A DNA stretch of 64,000 nucleotides from Collibacillus ludicampi (GCF_023705585.1 NZ_BOQE01000001.1:1688501-1752500); one strand, 5' to 3'; shown: positions 14,122 through 26,400, numbered from the stretch's first letter. A program made the numbers and translations. The notes: a model not told the origin generated them from the sequence alone.

Positions 14122-14790
14122 ATGGGTCAAAAGGTTAGCCCAGTTGGTCTTCGTATCGGTATTATTCGCGACTGGGAGTCCAGATGGTATGCGAATAAAA
14201 AAGATTACACCGAACTTCTTCACGAAGACATTAAGATTCGTGAATACGTTCTGAAACGCCTGAAGGATGCTTCTGTATCTACGGTAGAAATCGAGCGTGC
14301 CGCCAATCGCATCAATGTGAACATTCATACGGCGAAGCCGGGTATGGTTATCGGTAAGGGCGGCTCGGAAGTGGATGCTCTTCGTAACGAACTGAACAAG
14401 CTCACAGGTAAGCGTGTCCACATTAACATTACAGAGATTAAAGTACCTGAGTTGGATGCTCAACTCGTTGCTGAAAATATTGCACAGCAACTCGAACGTC
14501 GTGTTGCGTTTCGCCGTGCGATGAAACAAGCCATTCAACGTACGATGCGCGCCGGCGCAAAAGGTATCAAAGTTCAAGTTTCAGGGCGTCTCGCCGGAGC
14601 CGAGATCGCACGTACGGAAGGATACTCGGAAGGTACTGTACCTCTGCACACATTGCGCGCGGATATCGATTATGCTACAGCGGAAGCTCATACCACCTAC
14701 GGCCGTATTGGTGTGAAAGTTTGGATCTATCGTGGTCAAGTACTTCCTACCAAAGGCGCAAAAAAGGAAGCCGCAGAAGGGGGTAAATAA
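14122..14790 (+). CDS. rpsC: 30S ribosomal protein S3
   Basis: S3 forms the mRNA entry channel and has helicase function with S4. 222 residues, starting [20 protein letters not shown]. The KH-domain loop [10 protein letters not shown] is at about residues 76-85. The start lies three bases after the rplV stop, so translation is probably coupled; a second ATG at 14118 overlaps that stop in another frame. Confidence 0.98.
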   Translation: MGQKVSPVGLRIGIIRDWESRWYANKKDYTELLHEDIKIREYVLKRLKDASVSTVEIERAANRINVNIHTAKPGMVIGKGGSEVDALRNELNKLTGKRVHINITEIKVPELDAQLVAENIAQQLERRVAFRRAMKQAIQRTMRAGAKGIKVQVSGRLAGAEIARTEGYSEGTVPLHTLRADIDYATAEAHTTYGRIGVKVWIYRGQVLPTKGAKKEAAEGGK

Positions 14791-14793
14791 GTC

Positions 14794-15228
14794 ATGTTAA
14801 TGCCGAAACGCGTGAAGCACCGTAAGGAACAACGCGGTAGAATGCGCGGTCGAGCTAAAGGCGGTACAACCGTACATTTCGGTGAGTACGGATTGCAAGC
14901 GTTGGAACCCGCTTGGGTGACAAACCGTCAAATCGAAGCTGCACGTATCGCGATGACCCGTTATATCCGTCGTGGCGGTAAGGTTTGGATCCGGATCTTT
15001 CCTTCCAAGCCAGTTACAAAGAAACCTGCTGAAGTCCGCATGGGTTCAGGTAAAGGGGCTCCGGAACAGTGGGTGGCAGTAGTTAAACCTGGACGTGTTA
15101 TGTTTGAACTTGCTGGCGTGTCGGAGGAAGTTGCTCGTGAAGCGATGCGTTTGGCGATGCACAAGCTCCCCATCAAGTGCAAGTTCGTAAAACGCGAGGA
15201 AGTGGGTGGTGAGGCAAATGAAAGCTAA
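14794..15228 (+). CDS. rplP: 50S ribosomal protein L16
   Basis: L16 contacts the A-site tRNA elbow. 144 residues starting [19 protein letters not shown], as in other Bacillales. The [23 protein letters not shown] block is present (about 29-51). Its last 11 bases overlap rpmC. Confidence 0.98.
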   Translation: MLMPKRVKHRKEQRGRMRGRAKGGTTVHFGEYGLQALEPAWVTNRQIEAARIAMTRYIRRGGKVWIRIFPSKPVTKKPAEVRMGSGKGAPEQWVAVVKPGRVMFELAGVSEEVAREAMRLAMHKLPIKCKFVKREEVGGEANES

Positions 15229-15415
15229 AGATATGCGTAACTTATCCACTGAGGAAATCGAACACAAAATTAACGCGCTTAAGGAAGAACTTTTTAATCT
15301 GCGCTTCCAATTGGCAACAGGTCAGCTTGATAATCCGATGCGGATTCGCGCAGTGCGCAAGGACATTGCCCGTGCACAAACCATCCTCAGAGAACGTGAA
15401 CTTGGTATCGGTTAA
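15218..15415 (+). CDS. rpmC: 50S ribosomal protein L29
   Basis: L29 lies near the tunnel exit beside L23. The start giving [15 protein letters not shown] yields 65 residues and overlaps rplP by 11 bases, with GGTGGTGAGG as the ribosome binding region. A longer in-frame start (15206) lacks a site. Confidence 0.95.
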   Translation: MKAKDMRNLSTEEIEHKINALKEELFNLRFQLATGQLDNPMRIRAVRKDIARAQTILRERELGIG

Positions 15416-15441
15416 TACCCTGTAGAGGAAGGAGGATCCAG

Positions 15442-15708
15442 ATGAGCGAAGAACGCAACTACCGTAAAGTTCGGGTGGGTAAAGTTGTTTCTGACAAGAT
15501 GGACAAAACCATCGTTGTTGCTGTAGAAACCGCTAAGAAGCATCCTTTGTACGGAAAAACGATTAAACGAACGAAAAAATTCAAAGCACACGACGAAAAC
15601 AACACGGCTAAGATCGGCGATATCGTTAAAATTATGGAGACACGCCCGTTATCCAAAGACAAGCGCTGGCGCTTAGTTGAAATTGTTGAGAAAGCTGTAA
15701 TTCTTTAA
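15442..15708 (+). CDS. rpsQ: 30S ribosomal protein S17
   Basis: S17 is a primary 16S rRNA binder with an OB fold; 88 residues. The [17 protein letters not shown] block is typical. A strong AGGAAGGAGG site precedes the ATG. Confidence 0.97.
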   Translation: MSEERNYRKVRVGKVVSDKMDKTIVVAVETAKKHPLYGKTIKRTKKFKAHDENNTAKIGDIVKIMETRPLSKDKRWRLVEIVEKAVIL

Positions 15709-15744
15709 TGATCGGAAAGGCTCATTTGAAGGGAGGGTCCTTAG

Positions 15745-16113
15745 ATGATTCAACCACAAACAAGATTGACGGTTGCTGATAATTCCGGAGCAAAGGAAAT
15801 CATGTGTTTCCGTATTCTTGGCGGCTCCAATCGCAAGTCTGCCAACATCGGTGACATCATTGTTGCTTCTGTGAAAAGTGCAACACCAGGTGGCGTTGTC
15901 AAGAAGGGTGATGTCGTCAAGGCTGTGATCGTTCGTTCCAAGCGCGGCGTTCGCCGAGAGGACGGATCCTATATTCGCTTCGATGAAAATGCCGCTGTGA
16001 TCATCAAGGATGATAAATCACCGCGCGGTACTCGTATCTTCGGTCCTGTTGCGCGCGAACTTCGCGAGAAAGATTTTATGAAGATCATCTCACTGGCTCC
16101 TGAGGTTCTGTAA
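15745..16113 (+). CDS. rplN: 50S ribosomal protein L14
   Basis: L14 forms intersubunit bridges and is the RsfS silencing-factor dock. 122 residues; [13 protein letters not shown] and [13 protein letters not shown] blocks are intact. AAGGGAGGG site. Confidence 0.98.
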   Translation: MIQPQTRLTVADNSGAKEIMCFRILGGSNRKSANIGDIIVASVKSATPGGVVKKGDVVKAVIVRSKRGVRREDGSYIRFDENAAVIIKDDKSPRGTRIFGPVARELREKDFMKIISLAPEVL

Positions 16114-16165
16114 GAACGGGGCGTTGACTTGTAAGATTAATCACACCCCGAGGAGGTGTAATGTG

Positions 16166-16489
16166 ATGCCAAAATTGCATGTTCGAAAAGGTGACGAAGT
16201 ACAAGTGATTGCGGGAAAAGACAAAGGGAAAAAAGGACGTATCCTCGCTGCTTTTCCTAAAAAAGAACGCGTAATCGTTGAAGGTGTAAACATCGTTAAG
16301 AAACATCAGCGTCCGAATCCTGCAAATCCGCAAGGTGGGATTATCGAAAAAGAAGCACCGATTCACGTTTCCAATGTAATGCTTCTTGATCCCAAGACCG
16401 GTGAACCGACCCGCGTCGGTATCAAAATTTTAGAGGACGGCACGAAAGTTCGTTACGCAAAAAAATCTGGCGAAATCATTGACAAGTAA
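16166..16489 (+). CDS. rplX: 50S ribosomal protein L24
   Basis: L24 initiates 50S assembly through a KOW domain ([17 protein letters not shown], about 8-24). I chose the ATG giving [11 protein letters not shown], since GAGGAGGTG lies eight or more bases upstream; 107 residues. An upstream in-frame ATG would add 14 atypical residues. Confidence 0.96.
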   Translation: MPKLHVRKGDEVQVIAGKDKGKKGRILAAFPKKERVIVEGVNIVKKHQRPNPANPQGGIIEKEAPIHVSNVMLLDPKTGEPTRVGIKILEDGTKVRYAKKSGEIIDK

Positions 16490-16515
16490 CCAGGTGAAGA
16501 AAGGAGGTTAATTTC

Positions 16516-17055
16516 GTGGCTCGTTTATTCGACTACTACAAAAAAGAAGTATCGCCTGCTCTCATGCAGAAATTTGGATATAAATCACCCATGCAAGTAC
16601 CGAAACTTGAAAAAATCGTAATCAACATGGGACTCGGTGAAGCGATTCAAAATCCGAAAGTCCTCGATGCTGCAGTAGAAGACCTGCAAGCGATCTCCGG
16701 TCAGCGTCCGGTTGTCACTCGCGCGAAAAAATCGATCGCAGGGTTTAAAGTTCGCGAAGGTATGCCGATCGGTGCGAAAGTAACTCTGCGCGGTGAGCGT
16801 ATGTATCACTTCCTGGATAAACTCTTTACCGTTGCTCTTCCGCGTGTTCGTGACTTCCGTGGTGTTTCGACAAAAGCGTTTGACGGTCGCGGTAACTATA
16901 CGCTCGGTTTGAAAGAGCAATTGATCTTCCCGGAAATCGAGTACGATAAGATCGATAAAGTCCGTGGTATGGACGTCGTTTTCGTAACGACTGCACAAAC
17001 GGACGAAGAAGCGCGTGAGCTTCTTGAATTGCTCGGTATGCCTTTTCAAAAATAA
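16516..17055 (+). CDS. rplE: 50S ribosomal protein L5
   Basis: L5 binds 5S rRNA in the central protuberance. GTG start behind AAAGGAGG, 179 residues, with the [14 protein letters not shown] and [16 protein letters not shown] blocks. Confidence 0.98.
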   Translation: MARLFDYYKKEVSPALMQKFGYKSPMQVPKLEKIVINMGLGEAIQNPKVLDAAVEDLQAISGQRPVVTRAKKSIAGFKVREGMPIGAKVTLRGERMYHFLDKLFTVALPRVRDFRGVSTKAFDGRGNYTLGLKEQLIFPEIEYDKIDKVRGMDVVFVTTAQTDEEARELLELLGMPFQK

Positions 17056-17095
17056 CTAAGGTTCCGCAAGGTAACTAAATGGGGAGGTAACATAC

Positions 17096-17281
17096 GTGGC
17101 AAAAAAATCCATGATCGCCAAGGCCCAGCGGAAGCCGAAATTCAGCACAAGGGCTTATACCCGTTGCCGTCTGTGCGGACGTCCGCATTCTGTCCTGCGG
17201 AAGTTTGGCATGTGCCGAATCTGCTTTCGGGAGCTTGCATATAAGGGACAAATTCCTGGCGTAAAGAAAGCCAGCTGGTAA
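17096..17281 (+). CDS. rpsZ: 30S ribosomal protein S14, zinc-binding type Z
   Basis: GTG start behind GGGGAGG, 61 residues. The four zinc-ligand cysteines form CxxC pairs (CRLCGRPH and CRICF), so this is the zinc-containing short S14 of Gram-positive bacteria rather than the zinc-independent paralogue used under zinc limitation. Confidence 0.97.
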   Translation: MAKKSMIAKAQRKPKFSTRAYTRCRLCGRPHSVLRKFGMCRICFRELAYKGQIPGVKKASW

Positions 17282-17312
17282 TCGAGTAGGTTAAGGAAGG
17301 AGGTTATGACAC

Positions 17313-17711
17313 ATGGTGATGACAGACCCGATTGCGGATATGTTAACGCGTATTCGCAACGCGAATATGGTAGGGCATGAAACAGTAGAAATCCCAGGCT
17401 CCAATATGAAGCGTGCGATCGTTGAGATCCTTAAGAAGGAAGGATTTATCCGCGACGCTGAATTCATTCCTGACAACAAGCAAGGGATCATCCGTGTGTT
17501 CCTGAAATACGGTCCGAACAATGAGCGCGTAATTACCGGTCTGAAACGGATCTCAAAACCTGGATTGCGCGTATATGCGAAACATCAAGAAATCCCTCGC
17601 GTGCTCGGTGGTTTGGGGATTGCAATCCTCTCTACTTCCAAGGGGATCATGACAGATAAAGAAGCTCGTCGCGCTCAAGTGGGCGGCGAAGTGATCTGTT
17701 ACGTCTGGTAA
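17313..17711 (+). CDS. rpsH: 30S ribosomal protein S8
   Basis: S8 binds central 16S rRNA and in E. coli represses the spc operon. 132 residues starting [16 protein letters not shown]. The C-terminal [14 protein letters not shown]-type block ([16 protein letters not shown]) is present. AAGGAGG site. Confidence 0.98.
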   Translation: MVMTDPIADMLTRIRNANMVGHETVEIPGSNMKRAIVEILKKEGFIRDAEFIPDNKQGIIRVFLKYGPNNERVITGLKRISKPGLRVYAKHQEIPRVLGGLGIAILSTSKGIMTDKEARRAQVGGEVICYVW

Positions 17712-17740
17712 TACAGATCAAAACGAATGGAGGTGTGACT

Positions 17741-18280
17741 GTGTCTCGTATTGGTAAGAAGCCAGTCGTTATTCCGAACGGCGTTGAAGTGAAATACAAC
17801 GATGGAGTTCTTACTGTGAAAGGGCCTAAAGGTACTTTGGCCCGTGAACTCCACCCGGATATGATCATTAAGATCGAAGAAAACACAATTACTGTTGAAC
17901 GGCCTTCTGATAATAAATTGCATCGAAGCCTTCATGGCACAACTCGTTCGATCATCAACAACATGGTTGAGGGTGTGACGAAAGGTTTTGAAAAAACCCT
18001 TGAACTGGTTGGTGTCGGTTATCGTGCCGCGAAATCAGGCAATAAAGTCACTCTCTCCCTCGGTTTCTCCCATCCGGTTGAAATCGTTCCGGAAGAAGGC
18101 ATTGAAATCGACGTTCCTGCTAACAACAAGCTGGTGATCAAAGGGATCAACAAAGAGCAAGTGGGTGCTGTTGCTGCGAAGATTCGTTCCATTCGTGAAC
18201 CCGAACCTTATAAAGGCAAGGGGATCCGTTACGAGAATGAAGTTGTTCGCCGCAAAGTTGGTAAGACTGGTAAGAAGTAA
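17741..18280 (+). CDS. rplF: 50S ribosomal protein L6
   Basis: L6 lies near the factor-binding site. The chosen GTG gives (M)[11 protein letters not shown] and 179 residues, seven bases after GGAGG. A GTG six bases earlier overlaps that site. The C-terminal [13 protein letters not shown] block is typical. Confidence 0.97.
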   Translation: MSRIGKKPVVIPNGVEVKYNDGVLTVKGPKGTLARELHPDMIIKIEENTITVERPSDNKLHRSLHGTTRSIINNMVEGVTKGFEKTLELVGVGYRAAKSGNKVTLSLGFSHPVEIVPEEGIEIDVPANNKLVIKGINKEQVGAVAAKIRSIREPEPYKGKGIRYENEVVRRKVGKTGKK

Positions 18281-18311
18281 TCTCAATATCGCGTGAAAGG
18301 AGTGAACGTGG

Positions 18312-18680
18312 ATGATTACAAAAATAGATCGCAATAAGGCTCGGAAGCGTCGTCATCTGCGTGTACGCAAAAAGCTCTTTGGTACTCCAACACGTCCGCG
18401 TTTGAATGTGTTCCGGTCTTCGAAGCATATCTATGCGCAACTCATCGATGATACCAAAGGGGTAACTCTGGTCTCGGCATCAACTGTAGACCCAGAGTTA
18501 AAAGATAAAGTTGAGTACGGCGGAAATGTGGAAGCGGCCGCGAAAGTCGGTGAACTCGTGGCAAAACGCGCGCTCGCTAAAGGATATAAGCAAGTTGTTT
18601 TTGACCGTGGTGGATATCTTTATCACGGACGCGTTCAAGCACTGGCTGAAGCTGCTCGTGAAGCGGGTCTCGAGTTCTAA
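18312..18680 (+). CDS. rplR: 50S ribosomal protein L18
   Basis: L18 binds 5S rRNA with L5. 122 residues; [18 protein letters not shown] and the [26 protein letters not shown]-terminus (key part [12 protein letters not shown]) are family blocks. Confidence 0.97.
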   Translation: MITKIDRNKARKRRHLRVRKKLFGTPTRPRLNVFRSSKHIYAQLIDDTKGVTLVSASTVDPELKDKVEYGGNVEAAAKVGELVAKRALAKGYKQVVFDRGGYLYHGRVQALAEAAREAGLEF

Positions 18681-18709
18681 GCTTGCATACGAAGGAGGGA
18701 AACACATCT

Positions 18710-19207
18710 ATGCGTATTGATGCGAACCAACTCGACCTTTCTGAGAAAGTCGTTGCGATTAATCGTGTGGCGAAGGTCGTAAAAGGTGGTCGTCGTTTTA
18801 GCTTCTCTGCCCTGGTCATCGTCGGGGATGGCAACGGTCACGTAGGTGCTGGCTTGGGAAAAGCTGCCGAGGTACCTGAAGCGATCCGTAAGGGCATTGA
18901 AGATGCAAAGAAAAACTTGATTCGCGTACCGCTCTCTGGTACAACGGTACCCCATGAAGTGATCGGACATTTTGGTGCTGGACGTGTTCTCATTAAACCG
19001 GCTAAGGAAGGTACTGGAGTGATCGCAGGCGGCCCTGCGCGTGCCGTACTTGAATTAGCGGGTGTTAAAGATATTGTCACCAAATCCTTAGGTTCGTCCA
19101 ACGCAATGAACATGGTTCGTGCTACCCTTGATGGACTCAAACAATTGAAGCGTCCGGAAGATGTAGCGAAGTTACGCGGTAAATCACTGGAAGAAATCCT
19201 GGGCTAA
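18710..19207 (+). CDS. rpsE: 30S ribosomal protein S5
   Basis: S5 supports decoding fidelity and is the spectinomycin-resistance locus. The start giving [14 protein letters not shown] is behind GAAGGAGGG; 165 residues. The [19 protein letters not shown]-type block reads [19 protein letters not shown]. Confidence 0.98.
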   Translation: MRIDANQLDLSEKVVAINRVAKVVKGGRRFSFSALVIVGDGNGHVGAGLGKAAEVPEAIRKGIEDAKKNLIRVPLSGTTVPHEVIGHFGAGRVLIKPAKEGTGVIAGGPARAVLELAGVKDIVTKSLGSSNAMNMVRATLDGLKQLKRPEDVAKLRGKSLEEILG

Positions 19208-19220
19208 GGAGGGGAACACC

Positions 19221-19409
19221 ATGGCGAAAAAACTGGAGATCACCCTCAAGCGTAGTACCATTGGTCGCCCTGAAGACCAGCGTGTCACCGTTCGTACGCT
19301 CGGTTTACGTAAACTTCATCAAACCGTCGTTCAGCCTGATAATCAGGCCATTCGCGGTATGGTCAACAAGGTACGCCATTTGGTAGAAGTTAATGAAATC
19401 GAGGAATAA
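19221..19409 (+). CDS. rpmD: 50S ribosomal protein L30
   Basis: 62 residues with the [22 protein letters not shown] start region (key part [11 protein letters not shown]). A GGAGGGG site lies directly after the rpsE stop. Confidence 0.96.
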   Translation: MAKKLEITLKRSTIGRPEDQRVTVRTLGLRKLHQTVVQPDNQAIRGMVNKVRHLVEVNEIEE

Positions 19410-19440
19410 ATAAAAGCTTTACGTCGAGGAGGTGTTACAC

Positions 19441-19884
19441 ATGAAACTGCATGAACTCAAACCGGCTGAGGGTTCCCGTCATACTCGCAAGCGCGTGGGT
19501 CGCGGTATCGGTTCTGGACTTGGTAAAACATCCGGCCGCGGACACAAAGGTCAAAATGCGCGTTCCGGCGGTGGCGTACGTCCCGGTTTCGAAGGTGGTC
19601 AAACACCTTTGTTCCGTCGCCTCCCGAAGCGTGGTTTTACCAATGCTCCGTTTAAGAAAGAGATCGTCTCTGTTAACTTGGATAAATTGAACAAATTCGA
19701 AGCGGGTACTGTGGTAACTCCTGAACTTCTCGTGGAGAAGAAAATCATTAAAAACATTAAAGATGGCGTTAAAATTCTTGGGCAAGGTGAACTCACTGTG
19801 GCTCTTACTGTGAAAGCTAACGGTTTCTCTGCTTCTGCTAAGGAGAAAATCGAAGCTGTTGGCGGTAAGGCCGAGGTGATCTAA
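19441..19884 (+). CDS. rplO: 50S ribosomal protein L15
   Basis: Late-assembly 50S protein of 147 residues. The start gives [22 protein letters not shown]; a GTG nine bases earlier sits on the GAGGAGGTG site. The glycine/arginine-rich N-terminal extension is intact. The stop overlaps the secY ATG by one base. Confidence 0.97.
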   Translation: MKLHELKPAEGSRHTRKRVGRGIGSGLGKTSGRGHKGQNARSGGGVRPGFEGGQTPLFRRLPKRGFTNAPFKKEIVSVNLDKLNKFEAGTVVTPELLVEKKIIKNIKDGVKILGQGELTVALTVKANGFSASAKEKIEAVGGKAEVI

Positions 19885-21173
19885 TGATGTTTACCGCCAT
19901 CAGAAATGTGTGGAAGATGACTGACCTGCGTCGCCGGATTCTCTTTACACTGGCGATGCTGGCAGTCTTCCGTATAGGTACTTTTATTCCGGTGCCTAAT
20001 GTCAATGCAAGCCTGCTCGCTGAACGGCTTGCTAGCAATCAAATTTTCGGTTTGCTGAACACATTTTCAGGCGGTGCATTACAATACTTCTCCATCTTTG
20101 CAATGAGTGTGACTCCTTATATCACGTCTTCGATTATCGTTCAGCTCTTGCAGCATGGAGTTGTAAAGAAGTTTGAGGATTGGAGCAAAGAAGGGGAACA
20201 TGGTCGACGCAAGTTGCTGCAGATTACACGGTACGGCACTGTGTTGCTGGCACTCATTCAGTCTGTAGGGCTTTCGATCTCATTTAATCGGCAGATCCCC
20301 GGACTTGTGATCGATCCAAGCTTTCGCACATATGCGCTGATCGCTCTGACACTTACAGCCGGGGCGACATTCCTGATGTGGATCGGTGAACAGATTACCG
20401 ATAAAGGGATCGGCAATGGAATTTCTCTACTGATCTTTGCCGGGATTATCGCAGGTGTGGAGAAAGGTGTTCGCCAGATATACGCTACATGGTTTTATGA
20501 ACACCCTGAACAACTCACCCTTAACATCGTAAAGCTCGCTTTATTGGTCATCGGAGTACTTCTTATCATCGTCGGTGTGATTTACGTTCAGGAAGGCGTT
20601 CGCCGGATCCCCGTGCAGTATGCGAAAAGGGTTGTCGGACGTAAGCTGTATGGGGGGCAAAGCACCCACATCCCTATGAAGGTAAATGCGGCAGGGGTTA
20701 TTCCTGTGATCTTTGCGAGTTCGCTTCTGATTTTTCCGGCTACGGTTGCTTCTTGGTTTAAGCCGAATGCTGTAACTTTGTGGATTCAAGCGAACTTGAC
20801 TTTTGGCACACCTTTGTACGTTACCTTAGAGGCATTGCTTGTGATCGCGTTTACGTATTTTTATACGTATATACAAATTAATCCAGAGCAGTTAACGGAA
20901 CAAATGCAAAAGAATGCAGGCTTCATTCCAGGAATTCGTCCTGGTGAACCAACGATGCGATTTATCACAAGGGTTATGAATCGTATCACTCTTTTTGGAG
21001 CGCTTTTTTTAGCGGCTGTAACCGTTCTTCCTGTGCTTTTCATGAAGGCGACTGGATTAAATCTCTATTTTGGAGGGACTTCGTTGCTCATCGTAGTCGG
21101 AGTCGCACTCGATACGATGAAGCAAGTAGAAGCTCAGCTCTTGCAACGCCACTATAAAGGGTTTATTCGCTGA
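19884..21173 (+). CDS. secY: Protein translocase subunit SecY
   Basis: SecY is the membrane channel of the Sec pathway, with ten predicted membrane helices in 429 residues. Visible family blocks are RRRILFTL near residue 15, the QLLQHG plug region, GIGNGISLLIFAGI and the cytoplasmic RIPVQYAKR loop. The start overlaps the rplO stop, so it is translationally coupled; adk follows after 52 bases. Confidence 0.98.
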   Translation: MMFTAIRNVWKMTDLRRRILFTLAMLAVFRIGTFIPVPNVNASLLAERLASNQIFGLLNTFSGGALQYFSIFAMSVTPYITSSIIVQLLQHGVVKKFEDWSKEGEHGRRKLLQITRYGTVLLALIQSVGLSISFNRQIPGLVIDPSFRTYALIALTLTAGATFLMWIGEQITDKGIGNGISLLIFAGIIAGVEKGVRQIYATWFYEHPEQLTLNIVKLALLVIGVLLIIVGVIYVQEGVRRIPVQYAKRVVGRKLYGGQSTHIPMKVNAAGVIPVIFASSLLIFPATVASWFKPNAVTLWIQANLTFGTPLYVTLEALLVIAFTYFYTYIQINPEQLTEQMQKNAGFIPGIRPGEPTMRFITRVMNRITLFGALFLAAVTVLPVLFMKATGLNLYFGGTSLLIVVGVALDTMKQVEAQLLQRHYKGFIR

Positions 21174-21186
21174 CCGGCACGCTTGA

Positions 21187-22619
<1,433 letters not shown>

Positions 22620-22686
22620 GTCATACTCACAACCGCCATTCCTCATTCATAATGGTGTAAAATTGGGTCACGCGAGGAGAACATAT

Positions 22687-22767
22687 TTGGTTGTCAACGG
22701 GTACGATGCTTATGAGCCTGATGCGACTTTACTATGTAAGTTTGAGATGGAAGCAAAGGGGGAGTAA
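22687..22767 (+). other. Short ORF in the map-infA gap, possible KOW-protein remnant
   Basis: A TTG-started frame of 26 codons follows a GAGGAGA site and ends inside the infA ribosome binding site. The frame is open further upstream and reads RRTYLVVNGYDAYEP. In many Firmicutes a small KOW-domain RNA-binding protein sits at this position, and the RTYLVVN stretch resembles that family. It could equally be a coupled leader or chance. Confidence 0.25.
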
Positions 22768-22772
22768 ACTCC

Positions 22773-22991
22773 ATGGCGAAAGAAGATGTCATCGAAGTAG
22801 AAGGCAAGGTTATCGAACCACTTCCGAATGCAATGTTTCGGGTTGAGTTGGATAATGGGCATCAGATTTTGGCCCACGTCTCAGGGAAGATTCGCATGCA
22901 CTATATCCGGATTCTGCCGGGCGATCGTGTTACGGTTGAGCTCTCTCCTTATGATCTCACACGTGGGCGAATTACGTACCGGTATAAATAA
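22773..22991 (+). CDS. infA: Translation initiation factor IF-1
   Basis: IF-1 occupies the 30S A site during initiation. 72 residues with the [19 protein letters not shown] start and the OB-fold block [27 protein letters not shown] site. Confidence 0.98.
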   Translation: MAKEDVIEVEGKVIEPLPNAMFRVELDNGHQILAHVSGKIRMHYIRILPGDRVTVELSPYDLTRGRITYRYK

Positions 22992-23006
22992 AGGACTTAC
23001 GCATAA

Positions 23007-23135
<129 letters not shown>

Positions 23136-23146
23136 GTTTTCTGCCA

Positions 23147-23209
23147 ACATGTGAACGTAGGAGCGGCTGCCTCCGGTTCGGTGTACGGAGTACTACGTTC
23201 ATCACATGT
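23147..23209 (+). promoter_or_regulatory. Long leader hairpin before rpsM
   Basis: ACATGTG and AACGTAG (23147-23160) pair with CTACGTT and CACATGT (23193-23209) with a three-base bulge. Inside is CTCCG/CGGAG (23171-23175, 23186-23190). It lies where the E. coli alpha-operon leader binds S4, and rpsD is in this operon. A terminator role is weaker, since only TTTT follows. Confidence 0.5.
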
Positions 23210-23271
23210 GGTTTTCTATAGATCCTATTTATTTTCAACTTCTAATGATTATCGGGAGGTGTAAACCTTAC

Positions 23272-23640
23272 ATGGCACGTATTGCAGGTGTTGACTTGCC
23301 GCGTGATAAACGTGTTGAAATTGCCCTGACCTATATCTTCGGAATCGGGCGTACGACTTCCAATCGCATTCTCGCTGAAACAGGTATTAATCCTGACACA
23401 CGCGTACGTGAGTTGACGGAAGAACAAGTCTCCAAACTTCGCGATTATATTGACAAAAACCTCAAAGTTGAGGGTGACCTCCGTCGTGAAGTGGCTCTGA
23501 ATATCAAGCGGCTGATCGAAATTGGCTGTTATCGGGGAATTCGTCATCGCAAAGGCTTGCCGGTTCGCGGACAACGTACGAAGACGAACGCTCGTACACG
23601 CAAAGGTCCTCGTCGTACGGTAGCAGGTAAGAAAAAATAA
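23272..23640 (+). CDS. rpsM: 30S ribosomal protein S13
   Basis: S13 bridges to the 50S subunit and touches the P-site tRNA. The start gives [24 protein letters not shown] behind TCGGGAGG; 122 residues. The C-terminus [23 protein letters not shown] is the basic tail (key part [13 protein letters not shown]). Confidence 0.98.
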   Translation: MARIAGVDLPRDKRVEIALTYIFGIGRTTSNRILAETGINPDTRVRELTEEQVSKLRDYIDKNLKVEGDLRREVALNIKRLIEIGCYRGIRHRKGLPVRGQRTKTNARTRKGPRRTVAGKKK

Positions 23641-23660
23641 TAAGGGGGGAATGAAAGCTC

Positions 23661-24068
23661 ATGGCTAAAGTGAAAGCACGTGGTAAAGCTACGACACGTA
23701 CGAAACGACGCGATCGTAAAAACGTAGAGCTCGGAGTGGCTCACATCAAATCTACTTTCAATAACACTATCGTAACCATTACCGATCCTGCGGGGAATGC
23801 AATCTCTTGGGCGAGTGCAGGTGCTCTCGGTTTTAAGGGTTCCCGTAAGTCTACTCCTTTCGCTGCGCAAATGGCGGCTGAAGCTGCAGCAAAAACAGCA
23901 CAAGAGCACGGAATGAAGACGGTTGAAGTGTACGTGAAGGGTCCTGGAGCAGGTCGTGAAGCGGCTATTCGTTCCCTTCAGGCTGCTGGTCTGGAAGTTT
24001 CTGTTATCAAAGACGTAACTCCGATTCCGCATAACGGATGCCGTCCGCCCAAACGTCGTCGTGTGTAA
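23661..24068 (+). CDS. rpsK: 30S ribosomal protein S11
   Basis: S11 forms part of the mRNA exit channel. 135 residues, slightly longer than most because of a lysine/arginine-rich start. [16 protein letters not shown] and the [13 protein letters not shown]-terminus are typical. Confidence 0.98.
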   Translation: MAKVKARGKATTRTKRRDRKNVELGVAHIKSTFNNTIVTITDPAGNAISWASAGALGFKGSRKSTPFAAQMAAEAAAKTAQEHGMKTVEVYVKGPGAGREAAIRSLQAAGLEVSVIKDVTPIPHNGCRPPKRRRV

Positions 24069-24110
24069 TTTTATACGTGTATAAATTTAACAGGAGGTGT
24101 CAATACTAGA

Positions 24111-24737
24111 ATGGCAAGATACAATGGTGCCGTGTGTCGCTTATGCCGACGCGAAGGTGTAAAACTGTATCTCAAAGGAGAACGCTGCTACAGCGATAAA
24201 TGTGCGATTGACCGTCGTGCGTATGCGCCAGGTCAACACGGGCAAGGTCGTAAAAAAGTTTCGGAGTACGGACTGCAATTGCGCGAAAAGCAAAAAGCAC
24301 GCCGAGTATACGGAGTTCTGGAAAAACAGTTTGCTAGCTATTATAAAGAGGCGGCTCGTCGTAAAGGAATCACGGGTGAAAATCTTCTGCAGATCCTCGA
24401 ATCCCGTCTCGATAACGTGGTGTATCGTTTAGGATTTGCTTCCTCTCGTGCGGAAGCCCGCCAATTGGTACGCCATGGTCATTTCACAGTGAACGGCAAA
24501 CGTCTGGATATCCCATCATATCTCACAAAACCTGGTGATGTGATCGGTATCCGTGAGAAATCTCTGGAGTCTCCACGTATTAAGGAACTGCTTGAAATTG
24601 CTGAAACCCGCACAGTAGTTCCGTGGCTGGAGCGCGACCTCGATGCCAAGACAGGTCGTATTGTGCGTGTACCGGCTCGTGATGAGATCGATATTCCGGT
24701 CGCTGAACAAATGATCGTTGAGTACTACTCACGTTAA
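24111..24737 (+). CDS. rpsD: 30S ribosomal protein S4, zinc type
   Basis: S4 starts 30S assembly. 208 residues with an N-terminal cysteine set CRLCRREG...CYSDKC (about 9-31), the zinc-binding form. The S4 RNA-binding domain has [20 protein letters not shown]. In Bacillus subtilis rpsD is a separate gene; here it stays in the alpha operon between rpsK and rpoA. Confidence 0.98.
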   Translation: MARYNGAVCRLCRREGVKLYLKGERCYSDKCAIDRRAYAPGQHGQGRKKVSEYGLQLREKQKARRVYGVLEKQFASYYKEAARRKGITGENLLQILESRLDNVVYRLGFASSRAEARQLVRHGHFTVNGKRLDIPSYLTKPGDVIGIREKSLESPRIKELLEIAETRTVVPWLERDLDAKTGRIVRVPARDEIDIPVAEQMIVEYYSR

Positions 24738-24824
24738 TCATTCGTTTGAACGCTTAAGACAACCACCCTCAGCAGCGCGAGTCTCACCGGTATGTTTGAG
24801 TTGTCGAGAAGGAGGGTTATGTGC

Positions 24825-25769
24825 ATGATCGAGATTGAGAAGCCGAGGATTGAGACCGTCGAAATCAACGAAGAAGGAACCTACGGGAAGTTTGTCGTAG
24901 AACCGTTAGAGCGGGGATACGGCACGACGCTTGGGAACTCCTTGCGGCGGATTTTACTCTCGTCCTTGCCTGGAGCGGCAGCGACTTCCGTTAAAATTGA
25001 AGGAGTACTGCACGAGTTTTCGACGATTCCAGGTGTAGTTGAAGATACGACAGAGATCATTCTGAATTTGAAGCGGCTTTCGCTGAAGGTCCACTCCGAC
25101 GAGGAAAAAACGCTCATTATCGATGCTGAAGGCGAACGTGAAGTTACCGCTGGAGACATACAGGCGGACTCTGATGTGGAGATCTTAAACCCTGATTTGC
25201 ACATCGCATCCTTGTCTGAAGGCGGTAGACTCTACATGGAGATTACAGCCAAGAGAGGGCGCGGATATGTCCCGGCGGAACGTAATAAAAAGGAAGATCA
25301 AGAGATCGGCATCATCCCGATTGATTCGATCTTCTCCCCGATCCTTCGTGTTAACTACAGCGTCGAGAACACTCGTGTCGGACAAGTGACCAACTATGAT
25401 AAACTAACCCTCGAAGTGTGGACAGACGGGAGCATTCGTCCCGATGAATCGGTGAGTCTCGGTGCTAAGATTTTAACTGAACATCTTAAACTCTTCGTTG
25501 GATTAACAGATCAATTAAAAGACACGGAAATCATGGTTGAAAAAGAGGATGACAAGAAAGAGAAAGTACTCGAGATGACAATCGAGGAGCTTGATCTTTC
25601 TGTCCGATCCTATAACTGTCTGAAGCGAGCAGGAATCAACACCGTGCAAGAACTCTGTTCAAAGACAGAAGAAGAGATGATGAAAGTGCGGAACCTGGGA
25701 AGAAAGTCTCTTGAAGAAGTTCAGGAGAAGTTGGCGGAACTCGGGTTAAGCCTTCGTCAGGAAGATTAA
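24825..25769 (+). CDS. rpoA: RNA polymerase alpha subunit
   Basis: Alpha dimerises to start polymerase assembly and contacts activators through its C-terminal domain. I chose the ATG giving [14 protein letters not shown], eight bases after GGAGGG, for 314 residues as in Bacillus. The N-terminal block [20 protein letters not shown] and the C-terminal domain [19 protein letters not shown] are intact. Confidence 0.98.
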   Translation: MIEIEKPRIETVEINEEGTYGKFVVEPLERGYGTTLGNSLRRILLSSLPGAAATSVKIEGVLHEFSTIPGVVEDTTEIILNLKRLSLKVHSDEEKTLIIDAEGEREVTAGDIQADSDVEILNPDLHIASLSEGGRLYMEITAKRGRGYVPAERNKKEDQEIGIIPIDSIFSPILRVNYSVENTRVGQVTNYDKLTLEVWTDGSIRPDESVSLGAKILTEHLKLFVGLTDQLKDTEIMVEKEDDKKEKVLEMTIEELDLSVRSYNCLKRAGINTVQELCSKTEEEMMKVRNLGRKSLEEVQEKLAELGLSLRQED

Positions 25770-25916
25770 TAGACATCACAGATCTGTCTATGATTAAAGC
25801 GTATGTTCAATATGGAGGATGAACAGGACTGAACCGTTCGAGTTATTCAGGTGTGAAGCGGAGCGCAGGTAAGAGTATCTGAATAGCGGAAGATCTTCAT
25901 CTCAAGATCTACGGTT
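25769..25916 (+). promoter_or_regulatory. Structured gap before rplQ: hairpin plus three-way junction
   Basis: A 7-bp hairpin overlaps the rpoA stop (25769-25775 with 25785-25791). Downstream, AACCGT/ACGGTT (25832-25837, 25911-25916) encloses TATTCAG/CTGAATA (25844-25850, 25879-25885) and AGATCTT/AAGATCT (25891-25897, 25904-25910). Together these form a perfect-pairing three-way junction ending 52 bases before rplQ. I recognise no named RNA family; a ribosomal-protein leader is the likely class. Confidence 0.45.
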
Positions 25917-25968
25917 GGTCTTGTTAGCAAAACGTATTGAACAACCTTTAAAAAAGGAGGGGAATCTA

Positions 25969-26331
25969 GTGGCTTACAGAAAGCTTGGTCGGAAAACGGG
26001 CGCTCGAAAAGCTCTCTTCCAAAGCCTGGTGACTGACTTGTTTATCTACGAGCGTATCGAAACAACTGAAGCGAAAGCGAAAGAGATTCGTTCCGTTGCT
26101 GAGAAACTGATTACGCTCGCGAAACGCGGAGACTTGCATGCTCGTCGTCAAGTAGCCGCATTTGTCCGTCCGGAAGTAGCAGATGCAACAACCAATCAGG
26201 ACGTTGTTCAGAAACTGTTCTCCGAAATTGCACCTCGTTACGCTGAGCGTAATGGCGGCTACACCCGCATTCTTAAAATGGGTCCCCGCCGTGGCGATGG
26301 TGCGCCGATGGCTATTATCGAACTCGTGTAA
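25969..26331 (+). CDS. rplQ: 50S ribosomal protein L17
   Basis: GTG start giving (M)[16 protein letters not shown] behind AAAGGAGGGG; 120 residues, the normal length. [20 protein letters not shown] is the family block. Unlike Bacillus subtilis, no ECF transporter genes follow; truA is next. Confidence 0.97.
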   Translation: MAYRKLGRKTGARKALFQSLVTDLFIYERIETTEAKAKEIRSVAEKLITLAKRGDLHARRQVAAFVRPEVADATTNQDVVQKLFSEIAPRYAERNGGYTRILKMGPRRGDGAPMAIIELV

Positions 26332-26400
26332 TGAGGGATCACAGCGGAAAGGGAGTGACAGTTGTCATGACCTTTTTCTGTGTTGTGCATAATCTTTTAT

